Source: an uncultured Clostridia bacterium (lineage in GTDB: Bacteria > Bacillota > Clostridia > Oscillospirales > Ruminococcaceae). From it: a stretch of 7,360 nt of DNA. The stretch spans positions 1-7,360 of the forward strand of contig CAMVBT010000124.1 in assembly GCA_947165805.1 (NCBI GenBank), written 5' to 3'. The notes under the pieces were generated by a model that saw only the letters and a program-made list of their open reading frames with translations, was not told the DNA's origin and ran no database searches. This document shows positions 1-5,360 of the stretch, one piece after another. Numbering within the stretch: the stretch's first letter is position 1; each line of letters opens with the position of its first letter. The translations under genes and the position numbers were made by a program.

Positions 1-559
1 GTAAGCAGTCGGGGACGAATACCGGATGCATAGTCTCTCCCGCGCCTGTCCAGTCGTGATTGTATTTCAGCACGAGGTTTTCGCTTGCCTCTGCTATCCT
101 GTCCTCATAAGGCAGCCAAGCCATATACAGGATAAGTATGCGCCCGTCCGGCTTCAGCATACGATACAGTTCCGGCATTATCCTTTCGTGATCGAAATAC
201 CAGATGCACTGGCAGGCGGTTATCACATCGAACGAGCTGTCGGGGAGACCGAGCTCTTCGACCGGTGCCGCGAAGTAGACGATATCCGTTCCCTGTGACA
301 GCTTTTTCGCCTCTGCGATCTGGTTCCCGGAGATGTCCTCGCCCGTCCACTTCGCGCCGTACCGGTACATATTGCGCGGCAGGACTCCCGTTCCCGTGCC
401 TATGTCGAGAACGCTCTGCCCCCCGACGCACAGCCCGCGCTCCGCGATCCTTTCATAGAATTCCGGAGGATAAATGTCCCGGTATTTCGCGTAGTCGGAA
501 GATGTTCTGCCGAAATCGAAGGCGTTCCCGGAATCTATGCCTTTTACTGAAATGCTCAT
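1..559 (-). CDS. Class I SAM-dependent methyltransferase, 3' end missing
   Basis: The reading frame is open from an ATG at 559 to the window edge (186 residues seen), so the C-terminus is lost. The SAM-binding motif I is clear at residues 50-60 (VLDIGTGTGVL), with an acidic pair E74/D75 where family members contact the SAM ribose. LPDSSFDVITACQ (105-117) is the usual motif after strand 4, and LYRMLKPDGRILIL follows. This matches the Methyltransf_11/25 class, which moves a methyl group from SAM to a small molecule, protein or nucleic acid; the substrate cannot be read from the sequence. The start is supported by an AAGGA ribosome site 6-7 bases upstream. It begins 36 bp after the DUF5131-DUF4186 gene on the same strand with no terminator between, so the two are probably cotranscribed. 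Confidence 0.88.
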   Translation of the reverse strand, partial: MSISVKGIDSGNAFDFGRTSSDYAKYRDIYPPEFYERIAERGLCVGGQSVLDIGTGTGVLPRNMYRYGAKWTGEDISGNQIAEAKKLSQGTDIVYFAAPVEELGLPDSSFDVITACQCIWYFDHERIMPELYRMLKPDGRILILYMAWLPYEDRIAEASENLVLKYNHDWTGAGETMHPVFVPDCL

Positions 560-595
560 ATTCTGTCCTTTTTATTGTGTTCCGTATTTCCGGTG

Positions 596-1711
596 TCATA
601 CATTCTTCATTTCCTCCGCGATCCAGTCCATAAGCACTCCGACGATGTATTCCTGCTCTTCGGAGTTCAGCACTTTTCCCGCGGGGATATGATGCCACTT
701 TTCAAGGCAGCTCCGGCAGCAGCAGGCGGTCGCGTGCTGCGCGAGAAATACGGGGTGACCTTTCATCGGTGTCTGCTTTCCGTCGTTGTCGGGATTTTCC
801 GCAGACAAACGTTTTTCCACAAGATCGCAGGCGTGACTGCGGATAGTTTCAGCCCCTTTTTCGGTGACATACTCCCTGTCCTTTACGGAAAGGTGAAAGC
901 GGCTCCTGAACCCGGACTTTTTCAGTTCCGCGAACAGCTCCGCGCGCTCCGGTAGCCTGTAAACTATGCTGTCGGCGCAGCCCGTTCCGGGCGTATAGCT
1001 GTAGCCCGATTTCTTCGCCTGCGGCATCTGCATTTTCCGCTCGATGCGGTATGTCCTGCCGTCCTTGATGAACACGGCGCCTGTCTGCTTGAAGTAAAAC
1101 GGTACTGCGTGGCGGATACACTGCCTGCGGACGTCCTGTATCCAGCGGAAGTCGCACGGGCGCGCGCTGCTGCCGGATTCGCCGCCACAGGTGACGTGCT
1201 CTATAAGCCCCGAAGCAAGGTACTTCTCCATATCTATCTCGCCGAGCATCGGTTCGCAGATCACCTCGCGGTGCTTTACCGGCAGTTTCAGAAATATCGG
1301 AAGTCTGTAGTCCGCTCTGTCCTGATCTTCACAGGTGGAGCAGATCGTGACGTGTTCCCAGCCGCCGCCCCAGTCGGGAGGCGTGCATTGCTCAAAGCGG
1401 TCGATCCTTTTTGTGATTATGTGAAACCGCAGGTCGCTGCGTTCGCGTATCATGTCCCAGCAGCCCTGCCGCCATTCGTCGGCTTCCTCGAGGAAGAAAT
1501 CAGAAGTCATGCAGGTATATATCACTCCGGCATCGGCGGTCAGCTTGTACTGCCCGTGCCGGTCCTTTTTCATCGGCAGGTCATAGTCTCCTGTCTTTGT
1601 GACGACGGAGGCGTCCTTCCCGATGCTCTCGTCGCGCCTGTAAACATAGCAGTTCGCGCAGCCGGGACTCAATTTGCGGCAGCCGTGCCACGGGTTCCAT
1701 ATATCGTTCAT
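596..1711 (-). CDS. DUF5131 (phage Gp37/Gp68 family) - DUF4186 fusion protein
   Basis: This 371-residue protein has two recognisable parts. Residues 1-240 match the DUF5131/Gp37-Gp68 family: WNPWHGC at the N-terminus and the three-cysteine signature C11-x6-C18-x2-C21, followed by aromatic residues. Further family-like stretches are a TSDFF segment near 69-73, HIITKR (97-102), CEPMLG (152-157) and GGESG (176-180). The cysteine cluster resembles an iron-sulfur site of radical-SAM type, but that chemistry is inference. Residues about 257-370 match DUF4186: SRFHL (270-274), HACD (293-296), KQTPMKGHPVF (312-322), and AQHATACCCRSCLEKWH (324-340), rich in Cys and His and possibly metal-binding. The domains are in one uninterrupted frame, so this is a true fusion. 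ATG 1711 has a GAGGTG ribosome site 5-6 bases upstream. It has its own candidate promoter and lies between a yolD-like gene and a methyltransferase. Cellular role unknown; a nucleic-acid repair or modification role is suggested only by neighbours. Confidence 0.88.
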   Translation of the reverse strand: MNDIWNPWHGCRKLSPGCANCYVYRRDESIGKDASVVTKTGDYDLPMKKDRHGQYKLTADAGVIYTCMTSDFFLEEADEWRQGCWDMIRERSDLRFHIITKRIDRFEQCTPPDWGGGWEHVTICSTCEDQDRADYRLPIFLKLPVKHREVICEPMLGEIDMEKYLASGLIEHVTCGGESGSSARPCDFRWIQDVRRQCIRHAVPFYFKQTGAVFIKDGRTYRIERKMQMPQAKKSGYSYTPGTGCADSIVYRLPERAELFAELKKSGFRSRFHLSVKDREYVTEKGAETIRSHACDLVEKRLSAENPDNDGKQTPMKGHPVFLAQHATACCCRSCLEKWHHIPAGKVLNSEEQEYIVGVLMDWIAEEMKNV

Positions 1712-1773
1712 TTTTCACCTCAGCGCCCACGCTGTACGGAATATTTCTGACATTGTATCACTGTCCCTGAACA

Positions 1774-1802
1774 AGTATACCACATTTGCTGACGTAAATC
1801 AA
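1774..1802 (-). promoter_or_regulatory. Candidate sigma-A promoter, extended -10, for the DUF5131-DUF4186 gene
   Basis: On the minus strand, TTGATT (1797-1802) is followed by a 17-bp spacer and TATACT (1774-1779). A TGG triplet directly precedes the -10, giving the TGn extended -10 form. Transcription would start near 1767, leaving a leader of about 55 bases before ATG 1711. The 134-bp gap after the yolD-like gene therefore probably carries an independent start for the last two genes of the cluster. No clear terminator was found after the yolD-like stop codon, so read-through from upstream is also likely. Confidence 0.6.
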
Positions 1803-1845
1803 GTATTATGCCGGATATCGGTATAAAAAGGATCTGATGATATGA

Positions 1846-2376
1846 TCATTTCATGGACAGCGGACTTGACAGACTTATCATCATCTGCTGTACGCAGGTA
1901 TTTATTTCAATTATATCCCCGAACAATATCCTCTCCCCGCCGACGGTTATCATGCGTCTGACAGTGTCGATGCTGTTCAGCACGCCTTTCGTTTCGACAT
2001 ACTGTCCGCGCCGGCCGTAAGCGTCGTTATCCGCGTCCGTGCAGGGTACGAAATGCGTCACGCTGACGGTAACATTATTCTCGCGGGCGGAGCTGCCGTT
2101 ACAGACAAGCTCCCGCAGATCGGCTATCGTATTGTCAAGCCCGGCACACTCGTCCTCGGAAAGCTCGATGCGCTCGCAGTACAGCTCGTCCTTTGCTTCG
2201 ACGGCTTCGGAAAAGCCTTTGAGAGCATCGAACGGGCTGAATATCTTTGCCCGCTTACCGAGCGACATTGCCGGGTGCTTCACCGCGAAACTGTCGTTTA
2301 CAGCGTGCGAGGGCTTGCCGTGTTTCAGCACATCGGCGTACTTGAAATCGTCGGGAGCTGCCATATATCCGAGCAT
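1846..2376 (-). CDS. YolD-like family protein
   Basis: The 176-residue product carries the YolD-like fold pattern: SPFDALKGFSEAVEAK (47-62), a charged helix ending with RIELSEDE (69-76), then a strand-rich half with VTVSVTHFVP (102-111) and QYVETKGVLNSIDTVRRMI (125-143), and ERILFGDIIEI (148-158). In Bacillus, yolD-type genes sit beside uvrX/yqjW Y-family polymerases and are thought to be their partners; the exact biochemical role is unsettled. Here the gene follows the polymerase by 46 bp on the same strand, the classic arrangement. The N-terminal 40 residues and the last 15 look poorly conserved. ATG 2376 has AAGGAG 7 bases upstream, but that site lies in a strong hairpin (see the entry at 2381), so translation probably depends on the upstream gene. 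A second in-frame ATG (residue 5) lacks a suitably placed ribosome site. Confidence 0.85.
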   Translation of the reverse strand: MLGYMAAPDDFKYADVLKHGKPSHAVNDSFAVKHPAMSLGKRAKIFSPFDALKGFSEAVEAKDELYCERIELSEDECAGLDNTIADLRELVCNGSSARENNVTVSVTHFVPCTDADNDAYGRRGQYVETKGVLNSIDTVRRMITVGGERILFGDIIEINTCVQQMMISLSSPLSMK

Positions 2377-2380
2377 TTCC

Positions 2381-2415
2381 GTTCTCCTTTCCGCAAAACC
2401 GGCGCGGAAAAGAAC
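2381..2415 (-). promoter_or_regulatory. RNA hairpin masking the yolD-like ribosome binding site
   Basis: In the minus-strand RNA between the polymerase stop codon (2423-2425) and the yolD-like start (2376), GTTCTTTTCCGC (2404-2415) pairs with GCGGAAAGGAGAAC (2381-2394). The pairing is a 7-bp inner stem (TTTCCGC/GCGGAAA), a 2-base GG bulge, and a 5-bp outer stem (GTTCT/AGAAC). The loop is 9 bases. The AAGGAG site of the yolD-like gene lies wholly in the 3' arm. There is no U-run after it, so it is not a terminator. A ribosome finishing the polymerase gene 8 bases upstream would cover or open the 5' arm, which suggests translational coupling. Confidence 0.55.
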
Positions 2416-2422
2416 AGTCCGG

Positions 2423-3820
2423 CTATGCTCTATGCCCGCCGATCTGGGTGTTCCGCTCCATAGTTGTTGCGCCTTGCAGATAGTTCATTCCGTGCAGGAC
2501 GGCGTTCTTGCCGAATTTCGCGCGAACGCTCTGCATTGCCGCCTGCAATTGCTTTTCCTTGTTCATTTTGTCGTAATCCGTAAAAAAGTCGAGCTGAAAA
2601 AATCCCTCGTCCGCGACCACATCTGCCGCGCAGACACCGAGTTTGCGGAACAGAAGTCTGTGGTCGGTCTTTCTCTCAATGTCGGGCATTAACACCTCGG
2701 TGATGAGCTTCGACAGGTTCGTTCGCTCCATTGTGACAGCCGTGCCTGTCGAGTGCTTGGGGTGCAGTCTGCCGTAGAAATCCACGCACACCGCGCCGTT
2801 GTAATCTGGGCAGACTTCGAGCGATTTGTAGTCGTAGCTCACCCACCACACAAATGTTTTTGCAATAACATTCTTCTCGAACATCCCGGTCGCGAGAACG
2901 TCGATCATCTCGCGGAAAACGAGGTGCGCTTCGTTGTACTTGTACGGGCGCGGGAGCACCTGACTGTGCGACAGCGAATGTCCGTCGGTGTGGTATGTCT
3001 TGATGTCGTGCATCGTGACCGGCTCGATGCCCCAGGCGTGATCTATCATTATCTCGCCGTCGATGCCGAACTCCTTGTAGAACCATTCCTCGTTCGTTAT
3101 CGAAAACCGCGCCACATCGCCCATTGTGAACATTCCCGCCTTTTCGAGACGCGCGGACTTTCCGAGCCCGACCTGCCAGAAGTCGGTCAGAGGCTTGTGA
3201 TCCCAGAGCAGGTATTTGTAGCTGTCCTCGTTGAGCTCCGCGATACGAACGCCGTCCTTGTCGGGCTGGGCTTTCTTGGCTACGATGTCCATAGCGACCT
3301 TTGCGAGATACATATTCGTGCCGATACCGACAGTCGCCGTGATGCCGGTCACAGCCAGCACTTCCCGCAGCATCGTCATTGCCATGACATGAGCGGGGTG
3401 CTTGCCTGCGCGCTCGGCTTCCTCCGCATATTGGTGCAGGTATTTCGTGCAGTCCACAAAACTCTCGTCGATGCTGTAAACGTGGATATCCTCGGGCGCG
3501 GCATAGTGCAGCAGTATCGAGTATATCTGCGCCGAAACGCGCTCGTACTCCGCCATTCGCGGTGTCGCTATGATGTAGTCAACGATATGGTGAGTGCGCA
3601 TTTCGTAATCAAATATCTTCTGCTTTGCTTCAAAAAGCCGCGGTCTGCCGGGAACTCCGATAGCTTTCAGGGCAGGGGAGACCGCGAGGCATATCGTCTG
3701 GTCGGAGCGCGTCGGATCGGCGACGAGCAGCTTTGCCGTCAGCGGGTCAAGTCCGCGCGCGACGCACTCCACACTCGCGTAGAACGACTTCATATCTATC
3801 GCAGCATAGACCCGCTCCAT
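2423..3820 (-). CDS. Y-family DNA polymerase (UvrX/YqjW-like, DinB/ImpB/UmuC superfamily)
   Basis: This translesion DNA polymerase (465 residues from the chosen start) copies damaged templates and is error-prone. The palm motif YAAIDMKSFYASVEC opens the protein with catalytic D9. The second catalytic pair is in YSIDES (115-120: D118, E119). TVGIGTNMYLAK (163-174) is a conserved palm segment, and FWQVGLGKSARLEKAGM (214-230) is the thumb helix-hairpin-helix that grips DNA. The C-terminal 200 residues fit the little-finger domain. The length (420-470) and the MKSFYASVE variant match the UvrX/YqjW branch, which pairs with YolD proteins, as here. I chose ATG 3820 because AAGGAG lies 8 bases upstream; a GTG at 3844 would add eight residues but has a poor ribosome site. 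It is first in the minus-strand cluster, under a consensus promoter at 3923-3951. All catalytic residues are present, so it is probably active. Confidence 0.93.
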   Translation of the reverse strand: MERVYAAIDMKSFYASVECVARGLDPLTAKLLVADPTRSDQTICLAVSPALKAIGVPGRPRLFEAKQKIFDYEMRTHHIVDYIIATPRMAEYERVSAQIYSILLHYAAPEDIHVYSIDESFVDCTKYLHQYAEEAERAGKHPAHVMAMTMLREVLAVTGITATVGIGTNMYLAKVAMDIVAKKAQPDKDGVRIAELNEDSYKYLLWDHKPLTDFWQVGLGKSARLEKAGMFTMGDVARFSITNEEWFYKEFGIDGEIMIDHAWGIEPVTMHDIKTYHTDGHSLSHSQVLPRPYKYNEAHLVFREMIDVLATGMFEKNVIAKTFVWWVSYDYKSLEVCPDYNGAVCVDFYGRLHPKHSTGTAVTMERTNLSKLITEVLMPDIERKTDHRLLFRKLGVCAADVVADEGFFQLDFFTDYDKMNKEKQLQAAMQSVRAKFGKNAVLHGMNYLQGATTMERNTQIGGHRA

Positions 3821-3918
3821 AGGCTCAACTCCTTGATCCGGCACCCGCCCTTGTACCTGCCCGACCCGATAAGCAGCTCGCGGTACTTGTCAGGACTTTT
3901 CGGTTCCTGTTCATTCAA
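3796..3918 (-). CDS. Possible 40-codon upstream ORF overlapping the polymerase start
   Basis: A frame beginning with TTG at 3918 and ending with TAG at 3796-3798 encodes about 40 residues, including DKYRELLIGSGRYKGGCR, and overlaps the first 25 bases of the polymerase gene. The composition is protein-like (mixed charged, Gly and hydrophobic residues, no low-complexity run), and the frame stays open back to 4026, though without an ATG. There is no ribosome binding site, and the predicted transcription start is about at the TTG itself, so initiation would have to be leaderless or come from a transcript starting further upstream. It may be a leader peptide, a remnant of an older gene end, or chance. 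I do not recognise a family. Confidence 0.18.
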   Translation of the reverse strand: MNEQEPKSPDKYRELLIGSGRYKGGCRIKELSLWSGSMLR

Positions 3919-3922
3919 CTCT

Positions 3923-3951
3923 ATTATATCCCGTAAGGAATGATTTGTCAA
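3923..3951 (-). promoter_or_regulatory. Perfect consensus sigma-A promoter for the polymerase cluster
   Basis: On the minus strand, TTGACA (3946-3951) and TATAAT (3923-3928) are separated by exactly 17 bp, a full match to the vegetative consensus. Transcription should start near 3915, leaving a leader of about 95 bases before the polymerase ATG at 3820. So strong a core for a mutagenic polymerase implies repression, yet no GAAC-N4-GTTC type LexA (DinR) box was found within about 80 bp either side. Confidence 0.8.
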
Positions 3952-3985
3952 TAGGAAAATTCCGGATAAGAAATATTTTGTGTTT

Positions 3986-4007
3986 GGAGTTCCGATTTCG
4001 GGACTTT
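3986..4007 (+). repeat. Inverted repeat between the divergent promoters (hairpin or operator)
   Basis: AGTTCCG (3988-3994), a 4-base loop and CGGGACT (3999-4005) form a 7-bp stem with one G-U pair, extendable by two G-U pairs. On the plus strand it is followed by TTTCTT, giving a terminator-like outline, but there is no plus-strand gene to its left. It ends 4 bases before the -35 element at 4010, so it may insulate the downstream gene from read-through or serve as a repressor site. Confidence 0.35.
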
Positions 4008-4009
4008 TC

Positions 4010-4038
4010 TTGCAAAATAGCCGGAGTTATGATATAAT
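4010..4038 (+). promoter_or_regulatory. Sigma-A promoter with extended -10 for the CxCxxC protein gene
   Basis: TTGCAA (4010-4015), a 17-bp spacer and TATAAT (4033-4038) preceded by TGA (TGn) form a strong promoter. The start is expected near 4045, giving a short leader of about 33 bases before ATG 4078. It faces away from the promoter at 3923-3951; about 58 bp separate the two -35 elements. Confidence 0.75.
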
Positions 4039-4077
4039 GAAAATTATCAGAAAAATAAAAAGGACGCAGGTGAGATC

Positions 4078-4560
4078 ATGATTTTTCAATTTGACGATAT
4101 ACTCATTGATGCTGATGTTGAAGAAACATCCGCTTTTTACAGAACGGCGGGAATACTTACAGATGACTGTTCCTGTGAGAACTGCCGGAATTTTGTTTCC
4201 GGTGCAGAATTATTGAGCCGCGGCATTTCCGATCTATTTTTAAAACTTGGTATCGATATTTTAAAGCCCGCCGAAATGGCTGCTCCGGCTTCCGAGGATA
4301 ACGGAAGATCGGTCTGCTATGAAGGCTGGTATCATATCTGCGGCCGGATGATCTCCGATACGGATTGCTGGTCGCGTGATGCCGACAGCGGCAGTTCATT
4401 TATAAATGAAAAAAACATTTATTCCGTAACAGATGACTTTTCTGTCGGTTTTACAAATGCTGTCAGCTTAAAAGAGCAGGGCTTTCCCGAACCGATAATT
4501 CAGATGGAAGTATTTATTCATCATTTTCCGTGGGTGCTGAATGAACCAAATAAACTCTGA
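4078..4560 (+). CDS. Uncharacterised 160-residue protein with CxCxxC motif
   Basis: I cannot name this family. It resembles unnamed soluble proteins common in gut clostridia. Visible features are an acidic start (MIFQFDDILIDADVEET), a cysteine cluster C31-x-C33-x2-C36 followed by RNF, LFLKLGIDILKPAEM (53-67), GWYHICG (83-89), SVGFTN (122-127), and a conserved-looking C-terminus with FPEPIIQMEVF (136-146) and PWVL (151-154). The three cysteines could bind metal, but no fourth ligand is obvious nearby. There is no signal peptide or membrane segment. ATG 4078 has AGGTGA 4 bases upstream and its own strong promoter, so it is a single-gene unit. It is visibly more AT-rich than its neighbours, especially in its first 60 bases, which hints at a different history. 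A hand-off to the two-component genes downstream is not evident. Confidence 0.75.
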   Translation: MIFQFDDILIDADVEETSAFYRTAGILTDDCSCENCRNFVSGAELLSRGISDLFLKLGIDILKPAEMAAPASEDNGRSVCYEGWYHICGRMISDTDCWSRDADSGSSFINEKNIYSVTDDFSVGFTNAVSLKEQGFPEPIIQMEVFIHHFPWVLNEPNKL

Positions 4561-4574
4561 TCTGTCAAGGACAG

Positions 4575-4603
4575 CCGACAGTATTATGACTGCACAGTAT
4601 TTT
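4575..4603 (+). promoter_or_regulatory. Weak candidate promoter for the response regulator-kinase operon
   Basis: CCGACA (4575-4580), a 17-bp spacer and TATTTT (4598-4603) give four of six matches in each element. This is the best core found in the 95-bp gap, and both ACAGTATT repeats overlap it. A weak core overlapped by candidate activator sites would suit a regulated operon, but the call is tentative. Confidence 0.3.
4578..4601 (+). repeat. ACAGTATT direct repeat pair upstream of the LytTR regulator
   Basis: ACAGTATT occurs at 4578-4585 and again at 4594-4601, 16 bp apart start to start. The ACAGT core resembles AgrA-type LytTR half-sites (ACAGTTAAG), but LytTR sites normally repeat every 21-22 bp, so this may not be a proper operator. 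Confidence 0.3.
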
Positions 4604-4655
4604 TAAGAAGCATCTTTTCAACAGAACAACGATGCTCGACACGGGAGATGAAGCA

Positions 4656-5360
4656 ATGCGAGCCGCAATATGCGATGATGAGAGACAGACAGCCGAAAGA
4701 ACAGGGGATACCGTTGTACATTTCTTTTCGGAAAAGGAGATGCCGGCGGAGCTTTCGTATTTTGACAAAGGCTCCGCGCTTCTGCAAAGCGTGAAGGACG
4801 GTGCGGTCTATGACGTGATATTCATGGACATCAACCTTGTTACCGAGGACGGGATAAGCATTATCGCGGAGCTGCGGAGCATCGGCTGCGCCGTTCCCGT
4901 GATATTCGTGACGAGCTATGAGAACCGCGCTATCGACGGCTATGACGTGGACGCTTTCGCATTCGTGGTCAAGAAAAACATGGACGAAAAGCTCCCGCGG
5001 GTGCTGCAAAAGCTGTATTCCCAACTGTACGAAAAGCGTACCCTCGCTGTGGAAACAAAGGACGGGATACAGCTTATAAACATTGACGATATGCTTTATG
5101 TTGAGTCCGATAAACGCGCGACGCTCGTTCATACATTCGGCGGCACGGTCACCGACACGCGCTCGGTAACGCACTTTGCCGAGCTGCTTTCGGAGGACGA
5201 TTTCGTGGAAGTTCACAAGTCCGTCTATGTCAGCATACCCCGAATAAAGCGCATAAATTCCGACACTGTGGAGCTTGAGGAAGGAACAGTCCTGCCGCTC
5301 AGCCGCCGCAGCAGAAAACCCGTCATGTACGCGGTGATGAAAAGGGTGGGCGGCAGATGA
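4656..5360 (+). CDS. LytTR-family response regulator
   Basis: This is a 234-residue two-component DNA-binding regulator. The receiver domain (1-120) has the acidic pocket CDDE (6-9), the phosphoacceptor D58 in VIFMDIN, the switch residue T86 in VTS, and lysine K106 near the end of strand 5. The usual MP after the phosphosite is LV, and the usual KP after strand 5 is KKN, a modest divergence. The LytTR DNA-binding domain (about 129-231) shows IDDMLYVES (143-151), FVEVHKSVYVSIPRIKRI (183-200) and LPLSRRSRK (213-221), all hallmarks of the AgrA/VirR/LytR class. I chose ATG 4656 (MRAAICDDE) because GGAG lies 8 bases upstream and family members start this way; ATG 4632 has no ribosome site. The stop overlaps the kinase start by 4 bp (ATGA), so the pair is translationally coupled. 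Its likely target is the repeat pair at 7177-7210. Confidence 0.93.
   Translation: MRAAICDDERQTAERTGDTVVHFFSEKEMPAELSYFDKGSALLQSVKDGAVYDVIFMDINLVTEDGISIIAELRSIGCAVPVIFVTSYENRAIDGYDVDAFAFVVKKNMDEKLPRVLQKLYSQLYEKRTLAVETKDGIQLINIDDMLYVESDKRATLVHTFGGTVTDTRSVTHFAELLSEDDFVEVHKSVYVSIPRIKRINSDTVELEEGTVLPLSRRSRKPVMYAVMKRVGGR

Noticed and set aside
1109..1750. 213-codon plus-strand open frame
   Set aside because: It is the mirror of the DUF5131-DUF4186 gene. The opposite strand shows clear family motifs and a proper start.
1752..1757. Second TACAAT -10 before the DUF5131-DUF4186 gene
   Set aside because: It has a TGn extension but no acceptable -35 at 16-18 bp. The promoter at 1774-1802 is better.
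2039..2692. 217-codon plus-strand open frame
   Set aside because: It crosses antisense over both the yolD-like and polymerase genes and has low-complexity Ser-rich content.
3825..3914. 29-residue ATG-initiated leader peptide in the polymerase leader
   Set aside because: The product is low-complexity (Ser, Arg, Gly, Ala), has no ribosome site and would start at most a few bases into the transcript. The TTG frame is more protein-like, though also weak.
2753..3943. 396-codon plus-strand open frame
   Set aside because: It lies antisense to the polymerase gene, whose motifs are unmistakable. The product is rich in His, Val and Arg with no motif, as expected from the reverse strand of a GC-rich gene, and it lacks a ribosome site.
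4562..4574. CTGTC-AAG-GACAG hairpin after the CxCxxC protein gene as a terminator
   Set aside because: The stem is only 5 bp with a 3-base loop and no T-run follows.
4632..4655. Upstream ATG adding eight residues to the response regulator
   Set aside because: There is no ribosome site before 4632, and receiver domains start right before the first strand, as with ATG 4656.
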